This document shows, piece after piece, positions 26,954-36,040 of a stretch of 64,000 bases of DNA. Below the pieces are notes generated by a model. That model was given only the letters and a program-made list of their open reading frames with translations, was not told the origin of the DNA and ran no database searches. The stretch lies in the NCBI RefSeq assembly GCF_009865135.1, contig NZ_WWGH01000002.1, positions 1,860,001 through 1,924,000 of the forward strand. Reading direction: 5' to 3'. A program made the translations under genes and the position numbers. Within the stretch, counting starts at the first letter, position 1. Each line of letters begins with the position of its first letter. The DNA is from Streptomyces sp. SID8374. Lineage in GTDB: Bacteria; Actinomycetota; Actinomycetes; Streptomycetales; Streptomycetaceae.

Positions 26954-29103
26954 CCACCACCACACCGGGCCCCCGCGCGCTGCACACGGCCGTCGGCACC
27001 GCCCGCACCCGGGTCGAGGGCCGGGAGAAGGTCACCGGCGCCGCGCGCTACGCGGGCGAGATCCCCTTCGCCGACCTGGCCCACGGCTGGCTAGTGCTCT
27101 CCACCGTCACCCGGGGCCGTATCCGTACGATCGACACCGCATCCGTCCTCGCCATGCCGGGCGTCCTCACCGTGCTCCACCACGGCAACGCCCCGCGCCT
27201 GCACACCGATTACCTCGGCATGCTCGGCACCCCGCCGGACCCGGCCGCCGCCGTCTTCCAGGACGACAAGGTGCCGTTCGCGGGCTGGCCGGTCGCTCTG
27301 GTCGTCGCCGAGACCCCCGAGGAGGCCAGGGAGGCGGCCGAGGCGCTGGTGGTGACGTACGACGAGGAGCCGCACACCACCGTGCTGGCGGCCGACGACC
27401 CCGGCGCCTACCCGGGTGCCGGTCACATGCCCGCCGAGACCGAGAAGGGCGACCTGGACGCCCAACTCGCCGCATCCGCCGTCGTGCTGGACGAGGAGTA
27501 CACCACTCCCGAGGAACAGCACAGCATGATGGAGCCGCACGCGGCGACCGCCCTGTGGGACGGCGGACGGCTGGAGGTCGTCGACTCCAACCAGGGCGCC
27601 GGGTGGGTCCAGTCCGAGCTGGCCACGATGTTCTCCCTCGACGCGTCCTCGGTGCGGGTGCGCTCCGAACACATCGGCGGCGGCTTCGGCAGCAAGGGCC
27701 TCCGCGCCCACCAGGTGTCCGCCGTCATGGCCGCCACCGCACTCCAGCGGCCGGTACGCGTGGTATTGACGAGGCGTCAGACGTTCTCGCTGGCCGGCTA
27801 CCGCAGCCCCACCGCCCAGCGGGTCAGGCTCGGCGCGTACCCCGACGGCAGGCTCCGCGCCCTGGAGCACCGCTCGCTCAACCAGACCTCGACCGTGTAC
27901 GAGTTCGTGGAGCCGAGCGCGGGCGTCGCCCGGGTCATGTACGACGCCGACGCCCACCGCACGGCCAACCACGTCGTACGCCTCGACGTGCCGTCCCCCA
28001 CCTGGATGCGGGCCCCGGGGGAGGCACCGGGGTCGTTCGCGATCGAGGCCGCCCTCGACGAACTCGCAGAACGCGCCGGTATCGACCCGGTCGAACTCCG
28101 CCTGCGCAACGAGCCCGAGGTCGGCCCCGTCTCCGGCCTCCCCTTCAGCAGCCACAACCTGGCCGCCTGCCTCCGCGAGGGCGCCCGCAGGTTCGGCTGG
28201 GCGGACCGCGACCCGCGCCCCGGGATCCGCCGCGACGGCCGCTGGCTGCTCGGTACGGGAATGGCGGCAGCCTCCTTCGGTGCCGGGGCCATGCCCTCCA
28301 CGGCCCTGGTCACGGCGGAGGCGGACGGCTCCTACACCGTACGGATCACCGCGGCCGACATCGGCACCGGCGCCCGCACCGCGCTCACCCTGATCGCCGC
28401 CGACGCCCTGGAGACCACACCGGAACGGGTCCACGTACGCATCGGCGACAGCGACTTCGGCCCCGCCATGATCGCCGGCGGTTCCATGGGCACCCGCTCC
28501 TGGGCCTGGGCCGTCACGGCGGCCGCCGCCGAACTCCGGGAGCGGCTCGCGACGGGCCCGGACATCCCGCCGGAGGGGATCACCGTGCGCTCCGACACCA
28601 CAGCGGCGCTCGGCGCCCTCGCACAGAAGGAACGGCACTCCTTCGGCGCCCAGTTCGCGGAGGTCGCCGTCGACACCGCCACCGGCGAGGTCCGGGTCCG
28701 CCGCATGCTGGGCATCTTCGCCGCGGGCCGGATCGTCAACCCGCTCACCGCACGCAACCAGCTGGTCGGCGGGATGACCTGGGGCATCTCCATGGCCCTG
28801 CACGAGGAGGCGGTCCGCGACCGGAACACCGGCCGCCATTACAGCCCCGACCTCGCCGGCTACCACGTGGCCACGCACGCCGACGTCCCGGACATCGAGG
28901 CGGACTGGGTGGACGACCACGACCCGGACGACCCGGTCGGCATCAAGGGCGTGGGGGAGATCGGCATCGTGGGCGCGGCGGCGGCCGTCGCCAACGCGGT
29001 CTGGCACGCCACCGGCGTACGCCATCGGCACCTGCCGATCCGCCCCGACCGGATCCTCGCGGCGTCGGCACCGGAGCCCCGCAAGGGAGCGGCGGATGCT
29101 TGA
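26950..29103 (+). CDS. Molybdenum-cofactor catalytic subunit (PaoC/YagR-like)
   Basis: 717 residues, the large catalytic subunit. The small N-terminal domain begins REKVTGAARYAGEIPFADLAHG. The molybdopterin-binding region includes the GGGFGSKG loop, TWMRAPGEAPGSFAIE, and near the C-terminus GIKGVGEIGIVGAA, whose Glu is the conserved catalytic base. The family oxidises aldehydes or purines with water as oxygen source. Together with the 4Fe-4S cysteines of the FAD subunit, an aldehyde oxidoreductase is the better guess. ATGA overlap with the FAD subunit gene indicates translational coupling. Confidence 0.93.
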   Translation: MTTTTPGPRALHTAVGTARTRVEGREKVTGAARYAGEIPFADLAHGWLVLSTVTRGRIRTIDTASVLAMPGVLTVLHHGNAPRLHTDYLGMLGTPPDPAAAVFQDDKVPFAGWPVALVVAETPEEAREAAEALVVTYDEEPHTTVLAADDPGAYPGAGHMPAETEKGDLDAQLAASAVVLDEEYTTPEEQHSMMEPHAATALWDGGRLEVVDSNQGAGWVQSELATMFSLDASSVRVRSEHIGGGFGSKGLRAHQVSAVMAATALQRPVRVVLTRRQTFSLAGYRSPTAQRVRLGAYPDGRLRALEHRSLNQTSTVYEFVEPSAGVARVMYDADAHRTANHVVRLDVPSPTWMRAPGEAPGSFAIEAALDELAERAGIDPVELRLRNEPEVGPVSGLPFSSHNLAACLREGARRFGWADRDPRPGIRRDGRWLLGTGMAAASFGAGAMPSTALVTAEADGSYTVRITAADIGTGARTALTLIAADALETTPERVHVRIGDSDFGPAMIAGGSMGTRSWAWAVTAAAAELRERLATGPDIPPEGITVRSDTTAALGALAQKERHSFGAQFAEVAVDTATGEVRVRRMLGIFAAGRIVNPLTARNQLVGGMTWGISMALHEEAVRDRNTGRHYSPDLAGYHVATHADVPDIEADWVDDHDPDDPVGIKGVGEIGIVGAAAAVANAVWHATGVRHRHLPIRPDRILAASAPEPRKGAADA

Positions 29104-30226
29104 CATCGCCGACGCGCTGCACCGCTGGACGGCCGAGGGCCGGGAGTTCGCGGTCGCCACCGTCGTCTCCGTCGACGGCAGCGCCCCACGCGGGCCCGGC
29201 GCCGCCCTGGCCGTCGACAGCGAGGGCACGGCGATCGGCTCGGTCTCCGGCGGCTGTGTGGAGGGCGCGGTCTACGAACTGTGCGCCCAGGCACTCCAGG
29301 ACGGCCGGACCGTGCGCGAACGCTTCGGCTACAGCGACGAGGACGCCTTCGCGGTCGGCCTGACCTGCGGCGGGGTCCTCGACATCCTGATCACACCGGT
29401 CCGTACGGACACTCCGGAGCGGGCGGTGCTGGCGTCCGCACTGGCCGCCGCCACCTCCGGCGAGGCGGCGGCCCTCGCCCGGGTCGTACGCGGCCCGGCA
29501 GAGCTGCTCGGGCGGGCCCTGCTGGTCCGCCCCGACGGCAGCAGCGAGGGCGGGCTCGGCGGCCACGTGGAGCTGGACCGTACGGCGGCGGCCGAGGCCC
29601 GGGCCCTCCTGGACACCGGCCGGACCGGCACGGTCACCCTCTCCGAGGACGGCTCGCACTGCCCCGGCGGGCTCACCCTGCTCGTCGAGTGCAGCGTGGA
29701 ACCGCCCCGCATGATCGTGTTCGGTGCCGTCGACTTCGCCGCGGCCCTGGTGCGGGCGGGCAAGTTCCTGGGCCACCACGTCACGGTGTGCGACGCCCGG
29801 CCGGTCTTCGCCACCAGGGCCCGCTTCCCCGAGGCGGACGAGGTCGTCGTCGACTGGCCGCACCGCTATCTGCGAAGCACCCGCACCGACGGGCGTACGG
29901 TGCTGTGCGTCCTCACCCACGAGGCCCGGTTCGACGTGCCGCTGCTCACGGAGGCGCTGCGCAGGCCGGTCGCGTTCGTCGGCGCGATGGGCTCACGCCG
30001 GACCCACGAGGACCGGCTGCGGCGGCTGCGCGAGGCGGGGCTGGACGAACGCGAGCTGGCGCGGCTGCGGTCACCCATCGGCCTGGACCTCGGAGCCCGT
30101 ACGCCCGAGGAGACGGCCCTGTCCATCGCGGCGGAGATCATCGCGGCGAGGCGCGGCGGGACGGGCCTGCCGCTGACCGGCGGAGCGGAGCCCATCCACC
30201 GCGACCTGGCACGGACGGCGGCCTGA
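29096..30226 (+). CDS. XdhC/CoxI family molybdenum-cofactor maturation factor (PaoD-like)
   Basis: 376 residues with an N-terminal XdhC/CoxI domain (about 8-75: FAVATVVSVDGSAPRGPGA and SGGCVEGAV) and a C-terminal Rossmann domain (about 200-350: MIVFGAVDFAAALVRAGKFLG and FVGAMGSRRTHEDRL). XdhC proteins bind molybdenum cofactor, promote its sulfuration and insert it into the partner enzyme. The gene overlaps the end of the catalytic-subunit gene by 8 bp and closes the operon, exactly where PaoD sits in E. coli. Confidence 0.92.
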   Translation: MLDIADALHRWTAEGREFAVATVVSVDGSAPRGPGAALAVDSEGTAIGSVSGGCVEGAVYELCAQALQDGRTVRERFGYSDEDAFAVGLTCGGVLDILITPVRTDTPERAVLASALAAATSGEAAALARVVRGPAELLGRALLVRPDGSSEGGLGGHVELDRTAAAEARALLDTGRTGTVTLSEDGSHCPGGLTLLVECSVEPPRMIVFGAVDFAAALVRAGKFLGHHVTVCDARPVFATRARFPEADEVVVDWPHRYLRSTRTDGRTVLCVLTHEARFDVPLLTEALRRPVAFVGAMGSRRTHEDRLRRLREAGLDERELARLRSPIGLDLGARTPEETALSIAAEIIAARRGGTGLPLTGGAEPIHRDLARTAA

Positions 30227-30252
30227 GGGCAGCTTCCGGCCGGAACGAGGCC

Positions 30253-30525
30253 TCAGCGCACGCGGCGAATGCGGATCGGGCCGCGTGCCTCGCCAGGGTC
30301 CACGGGGCGTCCACCCTGGGTGATCTCCACCTCCCCGGCCGCCACCAGTCGCCGCGCGGCCTGACGGGCCGGCTCCATGAGCGCTCGCCAGCCGTCCCCC
30401 TCACCGTCATAGGCGGCTCGTGCGGCGTCGGAAGGGCAGATGGTCGCGGCGGGGGAGCGTGCGTCCAGCAACTCCAGGATGGTCTGTTCGAGCTGCTGGT
30501 CCTGCTGCTGCCCGTTCTTCGTCAT
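30253..30525 (-). CDS. DUF3253 small protein
   Basis: 90 residues. The chosen ATG is the complement of 30523-30525; a much longer frame upstream has no family support. The stretch QTILELLDARSPAATICPSD, then DGWRALMEPARQAARRLVAAGEVEITQGG looks like a small winged helix and matches the DUF3253 family. The conserved basic end (GPIRIRRVR) could bind nucleic acid. Function is unknown. It faces the Pao operon convergently and the serine hydrolase divergently. Confidence 0.8.
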   Translation of the reverse strand: MTKNGQQQDQQLEQTILELLDARSPAATICPSDAARAAYDGEGDGWRALMEPARQAARRLVAAGEVEITQGGRPVDPGEARGPIRIRRVR

Positions 30526-30691
30526 GGCTTCAGTGTCGCATCCGCCCGGAAAGGTCCCCTTTCGAAGGGCTTTGGGGTCACGTCCATGGTGGGGCCAGGC
30601 GTACCTGGGACTCGGAGGCCAGCCCCAGTGATCTTCGCGCCGGATCCCGACATCGTTGTGGTGTCGATCCGCAAGCAGAAGGAGCCTCTCG

Positions 30692-31885
30692 ATGCACCGG
30701 AAGAAGATCTCGACGAAGCTGCGCAGGGTCCTGCTGGCGGTGACGGTGACGGGGCTCGCGGGCGCCTTCGTGACCAACGCCGCGCCGGCCCAGTCGCCGA
30801 CGATGGACACCACGGCCGCCTCCACGCCCAAGAACAAGGCCACGTCTCTCCAGAAGAGCCTCGACGCCCTGGTCGGCCAGGAGAAGTTTCCGGCCGCGCT
30901 CGCCCATGTGGACAAGAACGGCCGGTCGGCCTCCCTGGTCGCCGGCTCGTCCCGGCTGGGCAGGCAGGTCCCGGTGCCACGCGACGGCCAGGTCCGGGCC
31001 GGGAGCAACACGAAGACCTTCACGGCCATCGTGGTCCTGCAACTGGTGGCCGAGGGCAGGGTCCGGCTGGACGAGCCGGTGGAGACCTATCTGCCCGGCC
31101 TCGTGCGCGGCGACGGCATCGACGGCCGCAGGATCACCGTCCGCCAGCTGCTCCAGCACACCAGCGGCCTGCCCAACTACACCGAACACATCGGCCTGGA
31201 GGACTTCGAGAAGATCCAGCACAAGTTCTTCCACCCCCACGACCTGCTCGAAGCCGCGCTCGCCCATCCGGCGAAGTTCGCTCCCGGCGCCAAGTGGGAG
31301 TACAGCAACACCAACTACCTCCTCGCGGGCCTGCTGGTCGAGAGGGTGACGGAGCGTCCGGTCCAGGAAGAGATAACGCGACGCGTGATCAAAAAGGCGG
31401 GCCTGCGCCACACCTACTGGCCCCAGCCGGGCGACCGCACCCTCCGCGCCCCGCACCCGCACGGCTACGCGCTCAGCAGCGCGGAGAACGGCAAGGTCAT
31501 CGACGTGACGACCATGGACCCGTCCTGGGGAGGGGCGGCCGGACAGATGATCTCGACCCCGAGCGACCTCGCCAGGTTCGCCCGCGTCCTGCTCGACGGA
31601 GAGCTGCTTCCGCCCCGGCAGCTGGCCGAGATGCGCAAGACCGTGGACGCACCGCTGCTGCCCGGCTGGCGGTACGGGCTCGGTGTGTTCAGCATCCCGC
31701 TGAGCTGCGGAGGCGTCTACTGGGGGCACGGCGGGGACATCGACGGCTACGAGACACGTGGCGGCGCCACCGACGACGGCCGCTCGGTCGGGGTCGCCGT
31801 GACGGCTCTGCCGGGTACGTTCGGCGACGCGGAGAAGGGGGCGTTGGCGGTCATGTCGGCCACGGACACGGCGTTCTGCACGTGA
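30692..31885 (+). CDS. Secreted serine hydrolase, beta-lactamase/DD-peptidase (class C, S12) family
   Basis: 397 residues. The Sec signal peptide is basic MHRKKISTKLRR, a hydrophobic core and a cleavage region near NAAPAQS. The penicillin-binding folds are intact: SxxK as GSNTKTF, YxN as YSNTNYL, and the third motif as HGGDIDG. This is the S12 arrangement of Streptomyces R61-type DD-carboxypeptidases and related esterases, acting outside the cell. The ATG at 30692 has AAGGAG seven bases upstream; the longer frame from 30656 lacks a signal. Whether it cuts peptidoglycan peptides or a small ester is open. Confidence 0.88.
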   Translation: MHRKKISTKLRRVLLAVTVTGLAGAFVTNAAPAQSPTMDTTAASTPKNKATSLQKSLDALVGQEKFPAALAHVDKNGRSASLVAGSSRLGRQVPVPRDGQVRAGSNTKTFTAIVVLQLVAEGRVRLDEPVETYLPGLVRGDGIDGRRITVRQLLQHTSGLPNYTEHIGLEDFEKIQHKFFHPHDLLEAALAHPAKFAPGAKWEYSNTNYLLAGLLVERVTERPVQEEITRRVIKKAGLRHTYWPQPGDRTLRAPHPHGYALSSAENGKVIDVTTMDPSWGGAAGQMISTPSDLARFARVLLDGELLPPRQLAEMRKTVDAPLLPGWRYGLGVFSIPLSCGGVYWGHGGDIDGYETRGGATDDGRSVGVAVTALPGTFGDAEKGALAVMSATDTAFCT

Positions 31886-31942
31886 CGTGGATGCCCTGCG
31901 GCGTGCGGGACCGGCCGACAGCACAATCCCTCGGTCAACCGG

Positions 31943-32326
31943 TCATGGGGACACCAGACGGCGCAGGGCACGACGAGCCAACGGCGCGTACACGACGACG
32001 ACCGCCGCCGGCCCCTCGATGCGCAGCTCGGTCTCCGTGCCGGACGGCGTGAGGACCCGCACGGCATGCCACAGCCGCATCCGTACGGGCCCCACCCGGA
32101 CCCGCCAGCACCAGGTGCGCGCCTCGTGGTCGACGGCCTCGACGACGAAGCCGACGCCCGGCCCCACCACGGGCACCACCCGCCCCCGCATCCCGGCCCG
32201 CAGCTCGGCCTCCGCCTCCACGGCCCGGATCTGCGGGGCCCACGTCGGCCAGGCGGACGTCCGTACGTACCGCTGCCAGGCCCTCTCCACGCTCGCCCCG
32301 CCCACGGCGCGTACCGTTCGTCTCAC
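31943..32326 (-). CDS. SRPBCC (polyketide cyclase/START-like) family protein
   Basis: About 127 residues. A helix-grip start [20 protein letters not shown], a beta-rich middle ([28 protein letters not shown]) and the long C-terminal helix [21 protein letters not shown] make a SRPBCC-type small-molecule pocket. The open frame extends far upstream through panD, but the family start matches the GTG at 32326. It is divergent from panD with about 130 bp between. Ligand and role are unknown. Confidence 0.72.
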   Translation of the reverse strand: MRRTVRAVGGASVERAWQRYVRTSAWPTWAPQIRAVEAEAELRAGMRGRVVPVVGPGVGFVVEAVDHEARTWCWRVRVGPVRMRLWHAVRVLTPSGTETELRIEGPAAVVVVYAPLARRALRRLVSP

Positions 32327-32458
32327 GTCCTCACCCTGCTCGCGACGACGATTTGCGGCAAGCCGGGCACGCTGCCTGGACAGCCGACTCGTTGTAAAGT
32401 AGGGGCCGCACTTGACCTGCAAAAACGCAGGCAGGTAGCTGAATTCGGGAGTTGTTCG

Positions 32459-32884
32459 ATGTTGCGCACCATGTTCAAGTCCAAGATCCACCGGGCCACC
32501 GTCACCCAGGCCGACCTGCACTACGTCGGTTCCGTGACGGTCGACGCCGACCTGATGGACGCCGCCGACCTGCTGCCCGGCGAGCTGGTCCATATCGTTG
32601 ACATCGACAACGGCGCCCGCCTGGAGACGTACGTCATCGAGGGCGAGCGCGGCTCCGGTGTCATCGGCATCAACGGCGCTGCCGCACACCTCGTGCACCC
32701 CGGCGATCTGGTCATCCTGATCAGCTACGCGCAGGTCGAGGACGCGGAGGCGCGGGCGCTCACCCCGAAGGTCGTCCATGTCGACGTGGACAACCGGATC
32801 GTGGCGCTCGGGAGCGACGCGTCGGCGCCGGTGCCCGGGAGCCGTACGGAGCGGAGCCCGCAGGCGGTCGTCGCGGGCGGCTGA
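32459..32884 (+). CDS. panD: Aspartate 1-decarboxylase, PanD
   Basis: 141 residues. Aspartate alpha-decarboxylase makes beta-alanine for pantothenate and coenzyme A. The start [20 protein letters not shown] aligns with E. coli PanD, placing the self-processing Gly24-Ser25 pair (YVGSVTV) exactly at the pyruvoyl site. The conserved [17 protein letters not shown] segment with the active-site residues is present. The tail after about 118 is a Streptomyces-type extension. The ATG at 32459 has GGGAG eight bases upstream. No panB or panC gene is adjacent. Confidence 0.96.
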   Translation: MLRTMFKSKIHRATVTQADLHYVGSVTVDADLMDAADLLPGELVHIVDIDNGARLETYVIEGERGSGVIGINGAAAHLVHPGDLVILISYAQVEDAEARALTPKVVHVDVDNRIVALGSDASAPVPGSRTERSPQAVVAGG

Positions 32885-32941
32885 GTCTGCCGCTCGTGCC
32901 ACACGGAAGTGCGCCACACGGAACGAGGAGAGCGGAAGCCC

Positions 32942-33295
32942 ATGGCGGAGAACGGTGCCGTAGAGATCAGCGATGACCGGGAGCGCGGTGTGCTCACGGC
33001 CTACGAGGGCGGGAAGGCGGCCGGAACCATCGCCTACTTCGTCATGGAGCCCGCTCCGGGCGCCCTCGTGGCCGTTCACACGGTCGTCCGGCCCGAGCAC
33101 GAGGGCAAGGGCATCGCCGGTGCGCTCGTCCGGAAGTTCTACGGCCTCGCCGCTCAGGAGGGCGTCCCCGTCGTGCCGCTGTGCCCGTACGCGGCGAAGT
33201 GGGCGCAGCGCCACCCCGACGAGGCGCCCGCGGCTCCGGAGCAGCTCGTACGGGAGGCGGAGCGGCAGCTCAAGGACCACCCCGAGCTGTTCTGA
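32942..33295 (+). CDS. GNAT-like small N-acetyltransferase (YjdJ/YidJ type)
   Basis: 117 residues of the minimal GNAT-fold group (Acetyltransf_CG). The acetyl-CoA loop appears as VVRPEHEGKGIAGALVRKF, followed by PLCPYAAKW. The protein is much shorter than a full acetyltransferase, as usual for this group, whose substrates are unknown. ATG 32942 was chosen by the GAGGAG upstream. It lies 57 bp after panD on the same strand and may be co-transcribed, followed by a strong terminator hairpin. Confidence 0.85.
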   Translation: MAENGAVEISDDRERGVLTAYEGGKAAGTIAYFVMEPAPGALVAVHTVVRPEHEGKGIAGALVRKFYGLAAQEGVPVVPLCPYAAKWAQRHPDEAPAAPEQLVREAERQLKDHPELF

Positions 33296-33313
33296 CCCGA
33301 GCTGTTCCGAGGA

Positions 33314-33349
33314 GCGGCGGACGCCCGGGAGCGGTCGGGCGTCCGCCGC
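33314..33349. terminator. Strong bidirectional hairpin terminator
   Basis: A perfect 14-bp stem (33314-33327 with 33336-33349) around an 8-base loop separates the panD-GNAT transcript from the convergent PIG-L deacetylase gene. Confidence 0.8.
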
Positions 33350-33350
33350 C

Positions 33351-34124
33351 TCACGCGGTCAGTGACGTGTCCGCCGCACCCCGGGGCGTGAGGTCCTGGC
33401 GGATGTACCACTCGGTGCTCAGCACCTGGTGCTGAACGTCCGGTGGCAGAGCGGCGATCCGGCCGGGGGCGGCTCCCCGTTCCACCTCGCTGCGGTGGGC
33501 GAGGATCGCCGCCAGCTTCTGGGGGAGCCAGGGGGCGACATCGACCGTGGTGGTGATCCACGCGTCGTCGGAGACGTGGAACGCGTCGGCGGGGGTGCCC
33601 GGCCGGCCCAGGCGCCTGCCCACCTGCTCCGCGGCCGAACGCGGGTGCGTGGCCAGGTAGAGGGCGCTCGGCTGCCAGGGGGCACCCGCTGCGGGGAAGA
33701 GCCGGGGGAGCCCCGCCGCCCGGGCGGCCAGAGCGGTGACCCGGTGGGCGTGTACGTGGTCGGGGTGGCCGGTCATGCCGCCGTAGGGGTCGGGGGCGAT
33801 CACGACCTGCGGCCGTACGGCACGGATGTGGCCCACCACGGCGCCCACCGCCTCGTCCAGTGGCGCGTCCAGGAACCTGGGCCGCCCCGGGGCGGACTCC
33901 GGGACGCGGGCGTCCGCGTAGCCGAGGAGCCGGGGCGCTCCCGCACCCAGGATCTCCAGGGCCCGCGCCAGCTCGGCGGCCCGGTGGCTTCCCGCCCCCC
34001 CCCAGGTCGCGGTGACCACCGCGGTCCGCGCACCGGCGGCCGCGTGCTGGGCCAGTACGCCGCCCGAGAAGAGGGACTCGTCGTCCGGGTGGGCGTGGAC
34101 GGCAAGCACGCTCGGCAGGGACAT
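33351..34124 (-). CDS. PIG-L family (MshB-like) zinc deacetylase
   Basis: 257 residues. The zinc-binding AHPDDE motif is at residues 10-15 and the second zinc histidine lies in GMTGHPDHVHAHR. The LmbE/PIG-L family removes acetyl groups from GlcNAc-containing or small-molecule substrates, including mycothiol biosynthesis (MshB), mycothiol conjugates and antibiotics. The sequence does not settle which. A run of nine C bases on the plus strand inside the gene keeps the frame. AGGAAGG upstream of the ATG (complement of 34122-34124) supports the start. Confidence 0.88.
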   Translation of the reverse strand: MSLPSVLAVHAHPDDESLFSGGVLAQHAAAGARTAVVTATWGGAGSHRAAELARALEILGAGAPRLLGYADARVPESAPGRPRFLDAPLDEAVGAVVGHIRAVRPQVVIAPDPYGGMTGHPDHVHAHRVTALAARAAGLPRLFPAAGAPWQPSALYLATHPRSAAEQVGRRLGRPGTPADAFHVSDDAWITTTVDVAPWLPQKLAAILAHRSEVERGAAPGRIAALPPDVQHQVLSTEWYIRQDLTPRGAADTSLTA

Positions 34125-34302
34125 GGTGGACGCCTTCCTGTCGGTGTACGGGGCGGGTGGGCGGCCCGGTGGGGCGGCGCCTCACACCCTCCGTATTCCC
34201 TCATGCGTCGTACGTGTGGACTCGACAGGCGCGGGCAGCCGCACCGGGAGACGGTGGAGGAAAGCTCCATCTGTCCGTTTCATGTCGTTGTGGAGGATCG
34301 AA

Positions 34303-34515
34303 ATGACCCACCCGTACCCCGACCCCGTACCGCCGTCGCCGACGCCTCCGCCCGTGCCGGGTCCGCCCACCCCCGTCCCGAGCCCGCCGCCTGTGCCGCC
34401 GGGGCCCGCCCCGGTGCCTCCCGGCCCGGCCCCGGACCCGATTCCGCAGCCCCCGGCGCCCGGCCCGGACCCCGTACCGGACCCGGAGCCGCAGCCCGAG
34501 CCCGCCGGGCCGTAG
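34303..34515 (+). CDS. Small proline-rich protein
   Basis: 70 residues, about half proline, with repeated PxP steps and acidic spacers in the C-terminal third. There is no signal peptide, hydrophobic helix or cysteine. It starts at an ATG six bases after a perfect GGAGG (34292-34296), the best ribosome binding site in the neighbourhood, and ends just before a strong terminator. That makes a real small gene more likely than chance. Function unknown; an unfolded linker or binding peptide is all that can be said. Confidence 0.6.
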   Translation: MTHPYPDPVPPSPTPPPVPGPPTPVPSPPPVPPGPAPVPPGPAPDPIPQPPAPGPDPVPDPEPQPEPAGP

Positions 34516-34541
34516 GGGGGCGTGAGGCGACGTGGGGACGT

Positions 34542-34572
34542 GCGCGGGGCGGCCGCCGGAGCCGCCCCGCGC
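34542..34572. terminator. Bidirectional hairpin terminator
   Basis: A perfect 12-bp stem (34542-34553 with 34561-34572) around a 7-base loop lies between the proline-rich gene and the end of the encapsulin operon on the other strand. Confidence 0.75.
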
Positions 34573-34603
34573 CGGGCTGTAGCCACGGTGGGCAGGGGAC
34601 CGC

Positions 34604-36040
34604 TCAGCCGAGGCCCGTCAGCGTGTTCGCGTGTGCCAGGCCGCTCTCCGCGGCGATCGCGTCCATCGTCTGGGCCTCCCGTACCGTCGCGAACACCACC
34701 TCGCCGGCCGGGGCCGAGGAGCGGAAGCCGTACACCGCGGGGCGCGGCAGGCTGTTGTACGCCCACGGGGTGGAGAAGTAGTACGCCCCGGTGTCGTAGA
34801 GGACGACGAAATCACCCTCGGCCAGCTCCGGCAGCTCCCGGCCGTGCGCCACCACATCGCCCGCGAAGCAGCAGGGCCCCGCGATGTCCTGCGCCAGCCC
34901 CGGTCCCTGCTTGGGGGAGCCGTCCTCCGTGAACGCCCCGATGCGCAGGGGCCAGGAGCCGGGCATGAAGACCGTACGGGTGGCGGTCTGCGCCCCCGCG
35001 TGGGTGAGCGCGATCCGGCGGCCGCCCGCGTCCTTCGTGTACTCCACCCGCGCCCCGATGAAGCCGTTCTTCGCCAGCAGTGATCTGCCGAACTCCGTCA
35101 CGAGTCCGTACCGGCCGGAGAAGAGCCCGGGGGCTGCGGCCGTCAGCGCGTCCACGTAGGCGGCGTAGGTGGGGTGCACGGTGTCGTCGGTGAAGTTGAC
35201 CGGCAGCCCGCCGCCGATGTCCAGGCTGGTGACCTGCCGGGTGCCGAGGCGTTCGTTGATCTCCTCGGCCAGCTCGTACGTCCGCGCCACGCCCGCCGCG
35301 ATCAGCTCCAACGGGCAGCCCTGGGAGCCGACATGGGCGTGCAGACGGGTCAGCCACGGGCGCGCCTCGAAGGCCCGTACGACCGCCTCGCGGGCGCCCG
35401 GGTCCCGTAGCGCCACCCCGAACTTCGAGGTGTCCGTCGCCGTGGACATCGGGCCGATCGCTCCGCCGCCCACCTGCGGATTGACCCGCAGCCCGAGGAC
35501 GGAGGGGGCATCGCGATGCCGCAGTGCGTCGATGCGGCGGAGTTCGTCGATGCTGTCGGCGTTGACGGCCACCCCGAGGGCGAGCGCCAGCCGGATCTCC
35601 TCGCGGGTCTTGGCGGGGGAGTCCAGGACGATCGTCCCCGGCGCGAAACCCGCCTCGACGGCGAGCCGCAGCTCACCCGGGCTCGCCACCTCGCACCCCA
35701 TCCCGCAGGCGGCGAGCAGCCGCAGGACCGGGACGAGGGAGGAGGCCTTGGCCGCGAAGGTGTGCAGCACACCGGGGCTGTGGGCGAACGCCTCCCGCAG
35801 CTCGGCGACGGACGAGCGCACCCCGTCCGTGTCGATGAACCCGGCGACCGGCCGGGACTCGCTCAGCAGCCCCTGCCCGACGGCCGCCCGGACGGCCGCG
35901 TCGAAACGGACGGCGGGCCGCCGCCCCAGGGGTGCGGAAGGTGTCTGTGTCTGTGTCGTGCGGCCGGAGTCGGTGATGGCTGCCCCCACAGGTCTCGGCC
36001 CTTCGGTTCTTCGGCGGATGGCTCGGGAACGGCCCGCCAC
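34604..36040 (-). CDS. Fold-type III PLP decarboxylase (diaminopimelate/ornithine decarboxylase-like)
   Basis: About 478 residues. The alanine-racemase-like barrel shows the PLP lysine in HTFAAKAS, then DIGGGLPVNF and the phosphate-binding loop. The C-terminal beta domain has GPCCFAGDVV with its cysteine, then YDTGAYYFSTPWAYNSLPRPAVYGF. The family decarboxylates diaminopimelate or related amino acids. Length and the tail resemble DAP decarboxylase-like paralogues rather than the housekeeping LysA. A GTG start directly follows the encapsulin stop; a later start is possible, since the first 40 residues look unstructured. As third gene of a DyP-encapsulin operon it may act near or in the shell, but I see no targeting peptide at its C-terminus. 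Confidence 0.8.
   Translation of the reverse strand: MAGRSRAIRRRTEGPRPVGAAITDSGRTTQTQTPSAPLGRRPAVRFDAAVRAAVGQGLLSESRPVAGFIDTDGVRSSVAELREAFAHSPGVLHTFAAKASSLVPVLRLLAACGMGCEVASPGELRLAVEAGFAPGTIVLDSPAKTREEIRLALALGVAVNADSIDELRRIDALRHRDAPSVLGLRVNPQVGGGAIGPMSTATDTSKFGVALRDPGAREAVVRAFEARPWLTRLHAHVGSQGCPLELIAAGVARTYELAEEINERLGTRQVTSLDIGGGLPVNFTDDTVHPTYAAYVDALTAAAPGLFSGRYGLVTEFGRSLLAKNGFIGARVEYTKDAGGRRIALTHAGAQTATRTVFMPGSWPLRIGAFTEDGSPKQGPGLAQDIAGPCCFAGDVVAHGRELPELAEGDFVVLYDTGAYYFSTPWAYNSLPRPAVYGFRSSAPAGEVVFATVREAQTMDAIAAESGLAHANTLTGLG

Noticed and set aside
33996-34004. Run of nine C bases as a frameshift in the PIG-L gene
   Set aside because: The reading frame continues intact on both sides, with family motifs before it and normal length.
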